A stretch of 64,000 nt of DNA from Crocosphaera sp. UHCC 0190. Lineage in GTDB: Bacteria; Cyanobacteriota; Cyanobacteriia; Cyanobacteriales; Microcystaceae. Where the stretch lies: the NCBI RefSeq assembly GCF_034932065.1, contig NZ_JAYGHP010000007.1:1-64000 (forward strand), in the 5' to 3' direction. The notes under the pieces are model-generated. The model searched no databases. It was not told the DNA's origin and saw only the letters and a program-made list of their open reading frames with translations. The translations under genes were made by a program, and so were the position numbers. Positions 36,381 to 46,391 of this stretch are shown one piece after another. How positions within the stretch are numbered: the stretch's first letter is position 1; the number at the start of each line of letters is the position of its first letter.

Positions 36381-37610
36381 ATGAACATTAAAACCTTGTT
36401 TATTACCAGAGAAGCTCCCTATCCGATTTTTGGGGGGGTTCGTATTCGTAACTGGCAAAATATCAATATTATGATGAAGTTGGGGCCAGTGGGGATCTTT
36501 TCCGCCGCAAATTGGAGTCTTACTCCTAATGTTTTGTCAGGAATTACTCTTTGGGAACATTATAATGTGGAAGAACAACGCTCTCGTTGGGAACAATGGG
36601 AAAGACGGTTATGGTGGTTACGGCCTTCGGGTCATCCTGATGCTGATTGGCCTTATTCTAAATTAGCGGCTCAAAAATTAGCAGATTTAATGACTAAATT
36701 TCAGCCAGATATTGTTATCTTTGAACAAGTTTGGTTATCTCGTTATTTACCAATCATTAAAAATTATCCTTGTCATATTATTTTTGATAATCATAATGTT
36801 GAAGCCCATTTATTTGCTCAACCTGATCGCTCACAAGAACCTCTCACAGCGCAACTCAAAGCAAATTTACGATTAGCCCATCTCAAACAAATAGAAGGTG
36901 AATTAACCCGTCAAAGTGATCAAGTTTGGGTCTGTAGTCAAGAAGATGCTCATTTATTAGGGGAAATGTATGGAAAAGAAACTCCTATTTATGTTGTTCC
37001 CAATGGCGTTAATATCGATAATTATCAAACTATCAGATTAGGTCAATGTTCCCCGCCTCAAGATTTAGAAAAAACCGATCATATTATTTTCTATTCAGGG
37101 TATTTATCTTATTATCCTAATACGGTTGCTGCTGAATTACTCATTGATGAAATTTATCCTAAAGTTAAACAAAAGTATTCAGATTGTCAACTATTATTAG
37201 TCGGTCAGTTTCCGACAAAAAAAATGTTGAAATCAGCACAAAAAGATCCTGATATTATTGTTACTGGAACTGTTCCTGATGTACAACCGTATTTATCTTT
37301 AGCGAGTGTTATGGTTGTTCCTTTATTACATGGTAGTGGCACCAGATTAAAAATTATAGAAGCTTTTGCTGCGGGTTGTCCAGTAATTAGTACCGCTAAA
37401 GGATCAGAGGGAATTAAGGCTAAAGATGGACAAGAGTTATTAATTAGAAATACAATAGGTGAAATAGTTGAAGCAATAGAAAAAATTTGGTCACAACCTT
37501 CCTTAAGGACTAAATTAACTGATAATGCCTACAAACTTGTGCAAAAAGAGTATTCATGGGAAGGGAATTGTCAGCGAATAGAGAAAGCATTGGCAACATT
37601 TTTTGCTTAA
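36381..37610 (+). CDS. Glycosyltransferase family 4
   Basis: A 409-residue GT-B glycosyltransferase. The N-terminal Rossmann part opens with LFITREAPYPIFGGVRIRN, and a DNHNVEAHLF segment follows. The C-terminal donor-binding half has VVPNGVNIDNY, IIFYSGYLSYYPN, LLLVGQFP and the GT4 signature SVMVVPLLHGSGTRLKIIEAFAAG with the conserved Glu. It probably adds a sugar to a lipid-linked polysaccharide at the inner membrane face. Substrate is not predictable. Two other glycosyltransferases (37645, 39859) and a broken one (38732) are close, pointing to an envelope or exopolysaccharide region. Confidence 0.86.
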   Translation: MNIKTLFITREAPYPIFGGVRIRNWQNINIMMKLGPVGIFSAANWSLTPNVLSGITLWEHYNVEEQRSRWEQWERRLWWLRPSGHPDADWPYSKLAAQKLADLMTKFQPDIVIFEQVWLSRYLPIIKNYPCHIIFDNHNVEAHLFAQPDRSQEPLTAQLKANLRLAHLKQIEGELTRQSDQVWVCSQEDAHLLGEMYGKETPIYVVPNGVNIDNYQTIRLGQCSPPQDLEKTDHIIFYSGYLSYYPNTVAAELLIDEIYPKVKQKYSDCQLLLVGQFPTKKMLKSAQKDPDIIVTGTVPDVQPYLSLASVMVVPLLHGSGTRLKIIEAFAAGCPVISTAKGSEGIKAKDGQELLIRNTIGEIVEAIEKIWSQPSLRTKLTDNAYKLVQKEYSWEGNCQRIEKALATFFA

Positions 37611-37644
37611 CTTAATTATAGCAATTTTTGTATTAATTTTAAGA

Positions 37645-38628
37645 CTAATCTAAATTTTTTAAGACTTCAACTAATCTCTGACGAAAAAATGTATCATTAT
37701 CTAAATACCAATTTCTAGCATTTTCACCTAACTGTTTTTTCGTCTCATAACTCATCCCTAAAACTTCCTCTATTTTTTCTTCTAAAGCTTGAGGATATAC
37801 AGAATATCTTGTACCTAATTTTTGACTTTTTGTTTGAAAATAATTAGCTAAAAGTCCTCTTTCAGAAGTAATTAATTCATTCATTGGTGGTGCATTAGTG
37901 GTAATAATAACCGCTTTTGTACTCATTCCTTCTACAATATAATGACCGAATCCTTCTACTTCAGATGGACAAAGATGAATACCAAAAGTATTCTGATACT
38001 GATGCAATATTTCATCAGACAAAAAATTGGTAATGTATTCTATATTAGGAGCACAAATATGAAAAGGTTGCTTCTTTTGGCGAACAATAATAGACGGCCA
38101 TTCAGGATGGCGACTCCAAACTTCTATCAAAGTTTTAGTTCCTTTTTGTGACGCATTACTACCCGCAAGATGAAAAAATTTATCGTAATTTTTAGAAATT
38201 TTTTGTTCATATTGATCAAGACTCGTAAAACTAATATATTCTGTTTTACAACCTAATTTATGAAAAATCTCTTGGGTTAATTTTGTACAACACAAAATAC
38301 AATCAAAATTAGTTAACAAAGAAACTCCATCATCCCTAAACCATTCTGGCATAGGAAGCAAGCAATTAAACCGCGCATAAGGCAACCAAGAAGGAACAAT
38401 ATCTTGTATGAAGATGTTGATATCGTAAGGGGGTTTACCTCTAAATGTATTACTAACAAAATTGTCTATGTAGGTAGTCAGCCGATGAATTTTATGTTTT
38501 ATAGATGCTTTACCAACTGTAAAAACTGATACCTGAAAACCAGCGTTTTTTAACACTTCAGAGAGAATTATGCTACATCTTGTTAATCCGTGTTGATTGT
38601 CTACCGTGATTATATTTATAGATTTCAT
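37645..38628 (-). CDS. Glycosyltransferase, divergent GT4-like
   Basis: A 327-residue protein that converges with the preceding glycosyltransferase. The N-terminus (IITVDNQHGLTRCSIILSEVLKNAGFQV) and the C-terminal donor-site helix region (GIHLCPSEVEGFGHYIVEGMS, VITTNAPPMNEL, RGLLANYF) fit a GT4-like GT-B fold. The central HLAGSNASQKGTKTLIEVW segment is the typical strand-loop before the donor domain. The codon use is very A+T rich, and the neighbouring 5' DNA holds a truncated GT2 gene, so the piece may have been acquired horizontally. Substrate unknown. Confidence 0.75.
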   Translation of the reverse strand: MKSINIITVDNQHGLTRCSIILSEVLKNAGFQVSVFTVGKASIKHKIHRLTTYIDNFVSNTFRGKPPYDINIFIQDIVPSWLPYARFNCLLPMPEWFRDDGVSLLTNFDCILCCTKLTQEIFHKLGCKTEYISFTSLDQYEQKISKNYDKFFHLAGSNASQKGTKTLIEVWSRHPEWPSIIVRQKKQPFHICAPNIEYITNFLSDEILHQYQNTFGIHLCPSEVEGFGHYIVEGMSTKAVIITTNAPPMNELITSERGLLANYFQTKSQKLGTRYSVYPQALEEKIEEVLGMSYETKKQLGENARNWYLDNDTFFRQRLVEVLKNLD

Positions 38629-38731
38629 CGTTCTTTTACTTAACTTTTAGTTTGCCGATATTATAATTTATTTTTGTTATGACTACAAGGGTTTCAGAAA
38701 TCATCTTATCTTCAAGTTTACCCTTTTGATC

Positions 38732-38875
38732 CTAAATATTACAATTACCAATATTTGGGGAACCCCCATCAACAATAATATGTTCAACATCTAGACAATT
38801 TTGTTCAATAACAACCTTGAGACAAGATTCAATAAACTGTTCCCCGTTATAAACAGGTATAATCACACGGATCAT
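38732..38875 (-). pseudogene. Truncated GT2 glycosyltransferase, N-terminal fragment
   Basis: A 47-codon frame starts with the unmistakable GT2 nucleotide-sugar motif IRVIIPVYNGEQFIESCL, continues EHIIVDGGSP, and stops at 38732. Intact GT2 enzymes are 250-350 residues, and the expected DGSTDGT and DxD parts are missing or changed (DGGSPNIG). The fragment lies upstream of the GT4-like gene at 37645 on the same strand, within a ~290-bp gap that holds nothing else. It marks a deletion or recombination scar in the glycosyltransferase cluster. Confidence 0.75.
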
Positions 38876-38918
38876 GTTTCATCAATCAATAATTGAGTGT
38901 ATAGCTTATTATAATCCA

Positions 38919-39749
38919 TTAGTTTAACGTAATCACAGTTATTTCGGGAGGGCAAAAGAATCGGCCAGGGAAATAGGTTCCTAAACCACGATTGACATAA
39001 AGTTGGTTATGATGAACTTGATGCCATCCTTGGGCCCATTGCCAATGTTTCACCACTCTAGAACATTCGTTAACAAAAGGAATCCAAGGGTGTAATATTT
39101 TGGGGGTATAGTGATGAATCTGTTGAATAATCAAAGCTGCGGCCCCTAACCCTGGAATAATAACTTGTCCCCCATGAGTATGACCTGATAATTGTAAATC
39201 AACACGCCATTGTTGTAAAATCTCTGCCGTATCAGGATTATGAGATAAAACTAAACGAGGAATATGAGGAGAAAGCTGAGTCATTACCGCAGCAGGATTA
39301 AATTCTGATGACCAAAAATCTGCTAATCCAACAATGGGAAAATCTGAGCCAAATGGGGTCGCAATTTCATTCCACAAAACCTTAATTCCAATGCTATTTA
39401 AGGCATTAATTACTCTAACTTTAGCATCATGATAACCATAATCATGATTGCCTAAAACCGCATAAATTCCCAGACGACTTTTTAAATCTTGTAACCGCAT
39501 GACTAACTCATCAATGGGATCAGGTTGATGGGTAATATAGTCCCCCGTGAGTAAAATTAGATCGGGATTTTCCAGATTACTAACTGCGATCGCTTGGGTT
39601 AATAATTCTTCAGATAATCGTAAACCATCATAATGAAGATCGGACAGTTGGATCAATTTTGTCCCCATTAAATCGGGTGGTAAATCCGCGATCGCTACGG
39701 TAATTCGTTCTACCTTCAAGGGTTCAAGTCGAATTGATACCATAATCAC
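38919..39749 (-). CDS. Metallophosphoesterase (YkuE/YaeI type)
   Basis: A 276-residue calcineurin-like phosphoesterase with all metal motifs: QLSDLHYDG (DxH), LLTGDYITH (GD), VLGNHDYGYH (GNHD), LSHNPD and LSGHTHGGQ (GHxH). Dimetal enzymes of this branch act on lipid A precursors, UDP-diacylglucosamine or other phosphodiesters at the membrane. There is no N-terminal transmembrane helix here, unlike YkuE, so it is probably cytoplasmic or peripheral. Two Met codons (MIM) leave the start ambiguous by two residues. It is transcribed alone from an AT-rich spacer behind the hpsP-like gene. Confidence 0.86.
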   Translation of the reverse strand: MIMVSIRLEPLKVERITVAIADLPPDLMGTKLIQLSDLHYDGLRLSEELLTQAIAVSNLENPDLILLTGDYITHQPDPIDELVMRLQDLKSRLGIYAVLGNHDYGYHDAKVRVINALNSIGIKVLWNEIATPFGSDFPIVGLADFWSSEFNPAAVMTQLSPHIPRLVLSHNPDTAEILQQWRVDLQLSGHTHGGQVIIPGLGAAALIIQQIHHYTPKILHPWIPFVNECSRVVKHWQWAQGWHQVHHNQLYVNRGLGTYFPGRFFCPPEITVITLN

Positions 39750-39858
39750 CTCAGCAGTTTTTTTATCCCATCAATTTTTAAGATAGCGGAGGATCTGAGA
39801 CTATATAAGAATTTATGGGATTGTTATAATATTTGGCTAAAATTAACCTACATTTAAC

Positions 39859-41028
39859 CTAGATTAAGGATTGATAATTCATAATCATTTGTTGAGCAAT
39901 AGCTGACCAACTATATTGATTTAACACCAATTTACGGGCATTTTCTCCCCGTTTTTGTCGTTCTGAGGGATCGGCGATCGCCTTCTCTAAAGCATGGGTT
40001 AACCCTTCTATCTCTAAAGCTGTCACCCAACCTGCTGAAGCTTGTTGAACATCAGGCCAAATATAAACCCCCTCAGAAATCACCACAGGAGTTCCCACGG
40101 CCATTGCTTCGGCCACCGCTATACCAAAATTTTCATAATAAGAAGGCAACACGAATAAATCTGCATCTTGTAATAATCCTAATTTGACCTCACCTTGAAC
40201 AAATCCGGTAATGGTTGTCTGAGAGGCTAAACTAGAATCGGCAATTTGTTGCTTAATTTGGGCTTCATAAACTGGATCTTGAGGATTTGATCCTGCAATA
40301 ACTAAATGAAATTTTATCCCTTGATTGATTAAATTTTCCCCTGCTGCCAATAAAAAATTTAAGCCTTTTTTGGGATCAATTCTGGACATAAATAAGACCA
40401 AAGGCAAATTATCAGGAATACCTAATGCTTTTCTGGTTTGTCCCAAAGGTGGTAACTTATCCGGTAGATTTACCCCTAAAGGAATCACCAAATCATGGGT
40501 TTTTACTCCATAACGATGAGAAATTTTCGCCTCTTGATCTGTTGTAAAATGAACCCCCGCGGCCCCTGCTAAATTGGGACGTTCTAATAAATTGCCATAA
40601 AGTTGTTTTAAAACCCGTTTTTTTTGTAAATCTGCGGGATCTAGGGTTCCTAATGGACGGAGAATATAAGGTAAATTTCGATAACGGGCCACTGTTGCAG
40701 CAGCCGTACTAATAGGGGAAAATAGGGCATGAATATGGGCCAGACCGTAATCAGGGCCGTGAGATCCTAACCACTGTAATAAGCTTAAAGAGAATTTATA
40801 ACGACGAAAGGGCGAACAAGCAAAATAAATAATGTGATAGCCTTGTTGGGGAATGGGAACCCCCAAAGGAACATCTAAAGGCGGTTGTCCCGCATCTCCA
40901 TTGGTATTCGTTGTCAGGATGGTTACTTCAATTCCCTGTTGGGCCAAAGCAGCAGATAATCCCAACACCATTTGACTGGGGCCTCCATAAACCAGGGATA
41001 TTGACGGCACAATTTGGAGAATTTTCAT
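39859..41028 (-). CDS. GT4 glycosyltransferase, HpsP-like
   Basis: A 389-residue GT-B enzyme. The N-terminus ILQIVPSISLVYGGPSQMVL matches my memory of HpsP, a hormogonium polysaccharide glycosyltransferase of filamentous cyanobacteria. LRPLGTLDPADLQKKRV and the C-terminal RIDPKKGLNFLLAA, ADLFVLPSYYENFGIAVAEAM and GTPVVISEGVY are standard GT4 donor-site elements. It probably assembles a secreted polysaccharide. The small two-helix membrane protein gene lies 3 bp upstream, so the two are translationally linked. The hpsP name is not given as a symbol because the match is recalled, not searched. Confidence 0.84.
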   Translation of the reverse strand: MKILQIVPSISLVYGGPSQMVLGLSAALAQQGIEVTILTTNTNGDAGQPPLDVPLGVPIPQQGYHIIYFACSPFRRYKFSLSLLQWLGSHGPDYGLAHIHALFSPISTAAATVARYRNLPYILRPLGTLDPADLQKKRVLKQLYGNLLERPNLAGAAGVHFTTDQEAKISHRYGVKTHDLVIPLGVNLPDKLPPLGQTRKALGIPDNLPLVLFMSRIDPKKGLNFLLAAGENLINQGIKFHLVIAGSNPQDPVYEAQIKQQIADSSLASQTTITGFVQGEVKLGLLQDADLFVLPSYYENFGIAVAEAMAVGTPVVISEGVYIWPDVQQASAGWVTALEIEGLTHALEKAIADPSERQKRGENARKLVLNQYSWSAIAQQMIMNYQSLI

Positions 41029-41031
41029 AAA

Positions 41032-41427
41032 TTAACTCGAATGACGTTGAGATGTCTCACAAACCCATTTCCAGAGAGGATGGCCCGGCCCAGACTGGCG
41101 AATCTGTCTGACTTGATTTTCGAGACGCATTTTTTCCCTTGGGGATAAACCATTGAGAATATGAAGACTTTGCCAAACTAAAACCGCCCCTGTGACACCA
41201 ATACAGAAAAATAAACTAAAAGCAGGGATGAGATTAAAAGCTAGTCCATAGCGTACTGCTACCCAAGTAAAATGTTCTCGCCAGAGGGTGAATTCTCCCC
41301 GTAATTGCCATAAAGCAAACTGACCAAGGGTTAGCCAGCAGATCATCACAAATAACCAACGACGATAGAGATTAAATTCATATAATCGTTCAATTTGACG
41401 GGTGAGACTAGGATCGCGATCGCTCAT
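41032..41427 (-). CDS. Small two-helix membrane protein
   Basis: A 131-residue cyanobacterial hypothetical protein with two predicted membrane helices (WLFVMICWLTLGQFALW, about residues 24-40, and LIPAFSLFFCIGVTGAVLVW, about 66-85) and charged cytoplasmic ends (RDPSLTRQIERLYEF and SPREKMRLENQVRQIRQ). The order helix-loop-helix with aromatic loops is not linked to a known function. Its stop lies 3 bp before the HpsP-like start on the same strand, so it is likely an accessory to that glycosyltransferase. Confidence 0.65.
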   Translation of the reverse strand: MSDRDPSLTRQIERLYEFNLYRRWLFVMICWLTLGQFALWQLRGEFTLWREHFTWVAVRYGLAFNLIPAFSLFFCIGVTGAVLVWQSLHILNGLSPREKMRLENQVRQIRQSGPGHPLWKWVCETSQRHSS

Positions 41428-41519
41428 GAGTTTGGTTGATTCAATATTTTAGTCACTTCTGATTGGTTTTATTGTATGAGGTTATGGCAAATATGGGAGT
41501 TCTCATATTAAGGAGAGTT

Positions 41520-41876
41520 TCAATTGGCAGAAGGACTTAAATGACCATGAATTGCTAACCAAATACAGGGAGGATTAGAAGAAGTATAATCTACCCGATG
41601 CCTTTGATGGGCGGGAATTAGCAGATAACCCCCAGGGATCAGTTTATAGGTTGCCCCTGTTTCATAGGTTAATTGGGCTTCTCCTTGTAACAAAATTACC
41701 CATTCATCTCTCTCTTGGTCATACCATTCTCCTGATGGGGTGGTTTGTCCAGTAGAAATAATTCGCTCTATCAACAAATCTTTTGTTGATAGCAGGGGTT
41801 CAAATAATTCTTCAAAAGGTAATTGAAAAGGTAGCTCAAAAATATTGGCGATCGCTTTTGATTGCTTAATATTCAT
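41520..41876 (-). CDS. Cupin-domain protein
   Basis: A 118-residue single-cupin protein. WVILLQGEAQLTYETG forms the first cupin strand pair and GGYLLIPAHQRHRVDYTS the second, with a HxH/Gln-type metal pocket. It ends just after the barrel. Many such small cupins of cyanobacteria have no assigned reaction. It starts 5 bp after the glutathione-S-transferase-like gene ends on the same strand, so both likely form one transcript and may act together in thiol or stress metabolism. That link is inferred from position alone. Confidence 0.82.
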   Translation of the reverse strand: MNIKQSKAIANIFELPFQLPFEELFEPLLSTKDLLIERIISTGQTTPSGEWYDQERDEWVILLQGEAQLTYETGATYKLIPGGYLLIPAHQRHRVDYTSSNPPCIWLAIHGHLSPSAN

Positions 41877-41881
41877 TCATT

Positions 41882-43081
41882 CTAGATAAAATTAACCGGA
41901 TCTTGATCCCGTCGATGCTTCAAGGGAATGGCTGGCCCCTGGCGATCGCCGTCTAACCCCGCAGTCGCTTCTAAGGCTTCTCGTAAGCGTTTTGCGGCAT
42001 AAATTGACATATCCCTCGGTACATTAATTCTATCTCGTAAATAGCGTAAAGCCTGATCAGATCCTGCTGGTGGCTTACAGGTTTCCCCTGTCATCATCAA
42101 CGTCAACGCACAACGCAACGCTTCATCAAATAACTGGTCATCTGCTGGATTAACCTGAATAATGTTCTGATGGTGTTTAATCACCCGTTGTAGGGCTTCT
42201 GCGCGGGAGGTTTCGGGTTCCAAATAAGTGACATCAGGCAACCCAAACCAAGGGCCATTATCTACCCGATTTTGATTAATTTTAGCTTGGTCTGTTTTGT
42301 TTGAATAGCAACCGCCCATTTGTGGGGGTAAGTCATGGGAATGGGTGTGAAAATCGCTTTGTGTCCCTCTATAGGTTGGACGGCTTTCCATTGCGTCAAA
42401 CCAAGCCCCAAAACGGGGATTTTCTTCCCGTAAAGAGTACCCTTTGTAATAGTATAGGCTGGCATTCATGCGCTCTACATAAGGGGTAAAAATGACATCA
42501 ACTATGCCAAATTCCTCTAAAAAGTAAGGGCCAGACTCACGACTTAAGGCATCTTCTACCATAGCTACGACTGTGGTAAATTTGTCCCTGTTTTGTTGGT
42601 CTTGTTTGGGGGAACGGGTGGGATAGCATAACCAGGAACACCAAGCGCGAAATAGTAACCTTTCTAGTTGTCTGAGGGGCATAACTTCGGGGTCTTTCAT
42701 GCTTTGGGTTAAGGGGCCAAAAACGCTTTCTAAGGCGATTAAAATGTCGTCACTTTCGGTAATAATGCGTCCATCTAATTCCAGGGCGGGCAGCATTCCT
42801 GATGGTACAATGCCCTTATACCAACTCTCTTTTTGTCCATAACAGAACATGGTGACTTTTTTGATGCGGTAAGGAATTTGTTTTTCTTCTAACCACAGCC
42901 AGACTTTTTGGCAATAGGGACACCAAGCATGGTTATCACGGTAGAGGGTGACACGAATATCTGATTCTTTTGATCCAAAAAGGCGTAAACAGGCTTGGGC
43001 GTTGGTGGGGCCGTTAATGGTATCTTTGTGAAAATCGGTTAATTTTTCGAGTTCTGTCCAACTGAGAGGAGAGGTGATCAT
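41882..43081 (-). CDS. Glutathione S-transferase-fold protein
   Basis: A 399-residue protein. A thioredoxin-like GST N-terminal domain carries the glutaredoxin-type pair Cys54-Pro-Tyr-Cys57 ([15 protein letters not shown]). [20 protein letters not shown] and ESDDILIAL bind the glutathione backbone. A helical GST C-domain spans ~110-230, then an extra ~150-residue cyanobacterial extension ([19 protein letters not shown] to [19 protein letters not shown]). The CPYC motif suggests oxidoreductase or dehydroascorbate-reductase activity rather than simple conjugation. Plant and cyanobacterial homologues of this length exist, but I know no proven substrate. The cupin gene follows in the operon. Confidence 0.8.
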   Translation of the reverse strand: MITSPLSWTELEKLTDFHKDTINGPTNAQACLRLFGSKESDIRVTLYRDNHAWCPYCQKVWLWLEEKQIPYRIKKVTMFCYGQKESWYKGIVPSGMLPALELDGRIITESDDILIALESVFGPLTQSMKDPEVMPLRQLERLLFRAWCSWLCYPTRSPKQDQQNRDKFTTVVAMVEDALSRESGPYFLEEFGIVDVIFTPYVERMNASLYYYKGYSLREENPRFGAWFDAMESRPTYRGTQSDFHTHSHDLPPQMGGCYSNKTDQAKINQNRVDNGPWFGLPDVTYLEPETSRAEALQRVIKHHQNIIQVNPADDQLFDEALRCALTLMMTGETCKPPAGSDQALRYLRDRINVPRDMSIYAAKRLREALEATAGLDGDRQGPAIPLKHRRDQDPVNFI

Positions 43082-43229
43082 AAGGGTGGTTATGGTTAGG
43101 ATTTCAATGTTAATATTTTATCGGTTTTAGACATGAAGGATCTTTAATGAGATCAAAATCAAAGAATATTAACTTTTTTGCTAATTTACCCTTTTAAAAT
43201 GAGAATTGCTGCCCTAAATAAGCTATTAA

Positions 43230-43640
43230 TCAATCGAAGGTTATCAGTAAATCATCTAGGGTATAAGAACAATCTTGAGGGATAGAAAGTTTAGGATATT
43301 GTTTAAGTAAATCCCTTTTACTTCGGGAGTAAATTTTAGGTAAATCTATCTTATTTCTTAAGGTCGCAGTTAATCTATCTTCTATCTGATCGACAAACCC
43401 ATTTATCTCAGTTTCCCAATGATTTTTATTCAAGTTATCGTTGAGATAATCTAACTTAAGACGATGTATAATAACTTGTTTTAATAGACTATTAACGGCG
43501 TTTAATTGCTCTTTCCCCAAACTCTCTATCTCCTCTTTTAAATTATCCCAGTCAAGGAAGTCTGGATTACGATCTTTTAGAGCTTGAACTTGGGTAAAAA
43601 CCCATCCTACAAAGTCTGTGTCATATAGGCTATTTTTCAT
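43230..43640 (-). CDS. DUF29 family protein
   Basis: A 136-residue protein of the DUF29 family, common in multiple copies in cyanobacteria. The typical start YDTDFVGWVFTQVQALKDR is followed by LDWDNLKEEIESLGKEQLNAV and a C-terminal LPQDCSYTLDDLL-like segment (IPQDCSYTLDDLLITFD). Function unknown; a toxin-antitoxin or nucleic-acid role has been suggested only by association. It is transcribed toward the GST gene and followed upstream by the 59-bp hairpin repeat. Confidence 0.85.
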   Translation of the reverse strand: MKNSLYDTDFVGWVFTQVQALKDRNPDFLDWDNLKEEIESLGKEQLNAVNSLLKQVIIHRLKLDYLNDNLNKNHWETEINGFVDQIEDRLTATLRNKIDLPKIYSRSKRDLLKQYPKLSIPQDCSYTLDDLLITFD

Positions 43641-43706
43641 AAAATTATTACTTAAAGCTTGATATCTATTATAGCAGATTGCGAGTCAGTATGATATATA
43701 AAAGGT

Positions 43707-43765
43707 GAGGGCATGGCATTAGTAAGCTTACTCTTAAGACCATCAACTTATTATTGCCATGCCCC
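43707..43765. repeat. Interspersed 59-bp hairpin repeat, copy 2
   Basis: GGGCATGGCA (43709-43718) pairs perfectly with TGCCATGCCC (43755-43764), and the pairing can extend inward through TTAGTAAG and CTTATTAT to ~18 bp. The family is shared with 8615-8673. It sits between the DUF29 start and arsC. Confidence 0.8.
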
Positions 43766-43814
43766 TACAAATTAACGGTGTACTCCAAAAAGTTGCAAAC
43801 TGCTGTAATTCTCT

Positions 43815-43842
43815 GCAGGGGTAATTCATGAATTACCTCTAC
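43815..43842. repeat. 28-bp palindromic repeat, copy 3
   Basis: GCAGGGGTAATT-CATG-AATTACCTCTAC, a third copy of the family. It lies 9 bp after the arsC stop, so it may serve as its terminator. Confidence 0.8.
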
Positions 43843-43850
43843 GTTAAACA

Positions 43851-44249
43851 TTAAACCCCTAATTTTTCAATCAATAATGTCACCCTTTCCTTAATTTCAT
43901 CCCTTACCCGATGAAAAGTTTCTAACGGTTGTCCGTCGGGATCATCTAATTGCCAATCTTCAAAAATATCTCTTAATACCCAATCTTGAGGTAAGTTAAC
44001 GCCACACCCACATAAAGAGATTACAGCATCATAATCTTCAGCTTTAAAATCACTTAAGGGATCAGATGTTTGGTCAGTAATATTAATACCAATTTCCTCC
44101 ATTACTTGTATTGCTGTAGGATGAACGCGACTTGCTTCTAACCCAGAACTGGTGACTTCAATTTTGTCCTTTCCTAATGTTTTGGCAAACCCTTCTGCCA
44201 TTTGGGAACGGCAGGAATTACGCTTACAAACAAACATTACTTTTTTCAT
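43851..44249 (-). CDS. arsC: Arsenate reductase, LMW-phosphatase type
   Basis: A 132-residue ArsC of the phosphatase fold. The P-loop is [14 protein letters not shown] (Cys8-X5-Arg14). A downstream Cys pair in [11 protein letters not shown] relays the disulfide, as in the glutathione/glutaredoxin-linked cyanobacterial enzyme (Synechocystis slr0946). It reduces arsenate to arsenite for export. It overlaps arsH by 4 bp (ATGA), showing translational coupling in the acr3-arsH-arsC operon. Confidence 0.93.
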   Translation of the reverse strand: MKKVMFVCKRNSCRSQMAEGFAKTLGKDKIEVTSSGLEASRVHPTAIQVMEEIGINITDQTSDPLSDFKAEDYDAVISLCGCGVNLPQDWVLRDIFEDWQLDDPDGQPLETFHRVRDEIKERVTLLIEKLGV

Positions 44250-44875
44250 GATGTTTCCCCTGATTTTAGTTGTTTTTCTTTCCGTTCGCTGTGTCTATCT
44301 GTCAAATAATCAACCTTATCCCGTAGCAACAAAGTGAACTTATAAAGTTCTTCCATAACATCAACTACTCTGTCACGATAAGCAGATTCTTTCATAGTTC
44401 CATCTTCATGAAATTCTTGATAAGCTTTAGCTACAGAAGATTGATTAGGGATAGTAAACATTCGCATCCATCGACCTAAAAGTCGCAGGGTATTCACCGC
44501 ATTAAAAGATTGAGAACCCCCACTAACTTGCATCACTGCTAGGGTTTTTCCTTGGGTGGGACGAACCGAACCAATGTTTAATGGTATCCAGTCAATTTGG
44601 TTCTTTAAAATACCTGTAACATTGCCGTGCATTTCAGGAGATGACCAAACTTGTCCTTCTGACCATTGACTTAATTGTCTCAGTTCTTGTACTTTTGGAT
44701 GAGACTCGTCCACTTGTCCCCGTAAAGGTAATTCATGGGGATGAAAAAATTTGACTTCTGCCCCCATTTCTTCAATAATTCTCGCCGCTTCTTCTGCTAA
44801 CAAACGACTATAGGAACGCTCTCTTAATGACCCATAAAGGAATAAAATACGGGGAGGATGATCAAAATTGGTCAT
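44246..44875 (-). CDS. arsH: NADPH-dependent FMN reductase ArsH
   Basis: A 209-residue flavodoxin-fold flavoprotein. [19 protein letters not shown] binds the FMN phosphate, and [19 protein letters not shown] is the conserved flavin-ring segment. ArsH oxidises trivalent organoarsenicals and works as a quinone/azo reductase against oxidative stress. It lies 18 bp downstream of the acr3 stop and overlaps arsC, so the order acr3-arsH-arsC forms one operon as in Synechocystis. Confidence 0.93.
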   Translation of the reverse strand: MTNFDHPPRILFLYGSLRERSYSRLLAEEAARIIEEMGAEVKFFHPHELPLRGQVDESHPKVQELRQLSQWSEGQVWSSPEMHGNVTGILKNQIDWIPLNIGSVRPTQGKTLAVMQVSGGSQSFNAVNTLRLLGRWMRMFTIPNQSSVAKAYQEFHEDGTMKESAYRDRVVDVMEELYKFTLLLRDKVDYLTDRHSERKEKQLKSGETS

Positions 44876-44893
44876 AGTATTATTCGTTTATTC

Positions 44894-46039
44894 CTATTTC
44901 AAAGAATTGACACAACGGGGATCTAATAAGGTTGCTTTTTCTGGATTTCTAGGAAACCAAAAAGCCGTCTTTTTACAGACTTCTACTAACATTAACATTA
45001 CCGGAACTTCGATTAATACCCCGACAACTGTTGCTAATGCTGCCCCAGAATTTAAGCCAAATAACATGACTGCGGTGGCGATCGCAACTTCAAAATGATT
45101 ACTGGCCCCAATTAAAGCAGCGGGGGCCGCATCTTCGTAGGTTAAGTTTAACTTTAATCCAATTACATAGGTAATTAAAAAGATAAAGTTAGTTTGAATG
45201 AATAAAGGAATAGCAATTAGGAGAATGTGGAGTGGATTATTAACAATTAATTCTCCTTTGAAGGCAAAGAGTAAAATCAATGTTAACAATAAAGCAGAGA
45301 TGGCAATGGGACTCAGATAATGTAAAAATTGCCTTTCAAACCAGTCTTTGCCTTTATGTTTAAATATCCAATAACGGCTATAAATTCCTGCGGCTAAAGG
45401 TAAACCAACATAAATCAACACTGACAAGACAATGGTTTGCCAAGGAACGGCTAAACTATTAGCAGAAAGTAGCCATTTTCCTAAGGGCGCATAAAGAAAT
45501 AACATGGCTAAGGAATTAACAGCAACCATGACTAAAGTATGACCTTGATTACTATAGGAAAGATAGCCCCACATCAATACCATCGCGGTACAAGGGGCAA
45601 TTCCCAATAAAATACAACCCGCAATATAAGAATTAGCCAGAGTAACTTCTGTTCCCCGAATAACTTCAGTTGAACTTAGTAAGGGAAGAAATAACCACCC
45701 TAGAAAAAATTGAGAAAAACCCACCATTGTAAAAGGTTTAATTAACCAATTAACCACCAAAGTTAAGATCACTGGTTTTGGAGCTTTTGCCGCTTGCACT
45801 GCTTGAGAAAAATCTATTTTTACCATGATGGGATACATCATAAAAAATAAGCAAATAGCAATAGGAATCGAAACATTATAGATACTCATTGAATCTAAAG
45901 TTTCTGCCACACTAGGAAAGCTTCGCCCTAGAGAAATACCGACTAAAATACACAACAATACCCAAATAGTTAGGTATTTTTCAAAAATGCTGAGACTTCC
46001 CCCTGCTTTAACAGCTTTGGGGTTCATACGAGTGTTCAT
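44894..46039 (-). CDS. Arsenite efflux transporter ACR3
   Basis: A ~381-residue membrane protein with ten helices that exports arsenite using the proton gradient. [40 protein letters not shown] (with the essential Cys) and [21 protein letters not shown] are hallmark ACR3 (BASS fold) sequences. The frame is open to an ATG at 46067-46069, but that would place the palindromic operator (46043-46066) inside the gene. The ATG at 46039 or the one at 46027 (MNPKAV) is more likely. It is the first gene of the arsenic operon. Confidence 0.93.
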   Translation of the reverse strand: MNTRMNPKAVKAGGSLSIFEKYLTIWVLLCILVGISLGRSFPSVAETLDSMSIYNVSIPIAICLFFMMYPIMVKIDFSQAVQAAKAPKPVILTLVVNWLIKPFTMVGFSQFFLGWLFLPLLSSTEVIRGTEVTLANSYIAGCILLGIAPCTAMVLMWGYLSYSNQGHTLVMVAVNSLAMLFLYAPLGKWLLSANSLAVPWQTIVLSVLIYVGLPLAAGIYSRYWIFKHKGKDWFERQFLHYLSPIAISALLLTLILLFAFKGELIVNNPLHILLIAIPLFIQTNFIFLITYVIGLKLNLTYEDAAPAALIGASNHFEVAIATAVMLFGLNSGAALATVVGVLIEVPVMLMLVEVCKKTAFWFPRNPEKATLLDPRCVNSLK

Positions 46040-46042
46040 AGC

Positions 46043-46066
46043 ACATATCAATTTTTTTTGATATGT
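46043..46066. promoter_or_regulatory. ArsR-type operator palindrome before acr3
   Basis: ACATATCAA-N6-TTGATATGT is a perfect 9-bp-arm palindrome ending 3 bp before the proposed acr3 start. Its ATATC-N10-GATAT core resembles ATATC-N9-GATAT upstream of the arsR-type gene (47906-47924). Size and symmetry fit a dimeric ArsR/SmtB repressor. The rest of the 46070-46391 gap is AT-rich without identifiable genes. Confidence 0.75.
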
Positions 46067-46391
46067 CAAATATACATCAATTAAATTTTATATGTCAAGT
46101 CATGTCAGCAACCTGTAAAGGGTTGTTTATTGCTCAATGGAAAATAGAAACTTGATAAGTCAATAAATTGGTCTAAAAACTTTTGATTTCAAGAGTAAAA
46201 AATCAAAATTATGTATTTATTTCCCGTTTTTTCTTTCTTAATCCTATTTAATCATCCATGTTATCTTATACATTATTAATTGTGTAAGTCCGACTTCTTA
46301 CTTACGGAATAACACTGAAAATAGCTCTTGCCAAAATTAGGAACTACGTGCATATTAGTAGGGTAACTTTGTCACACAAATCAAACCAATC

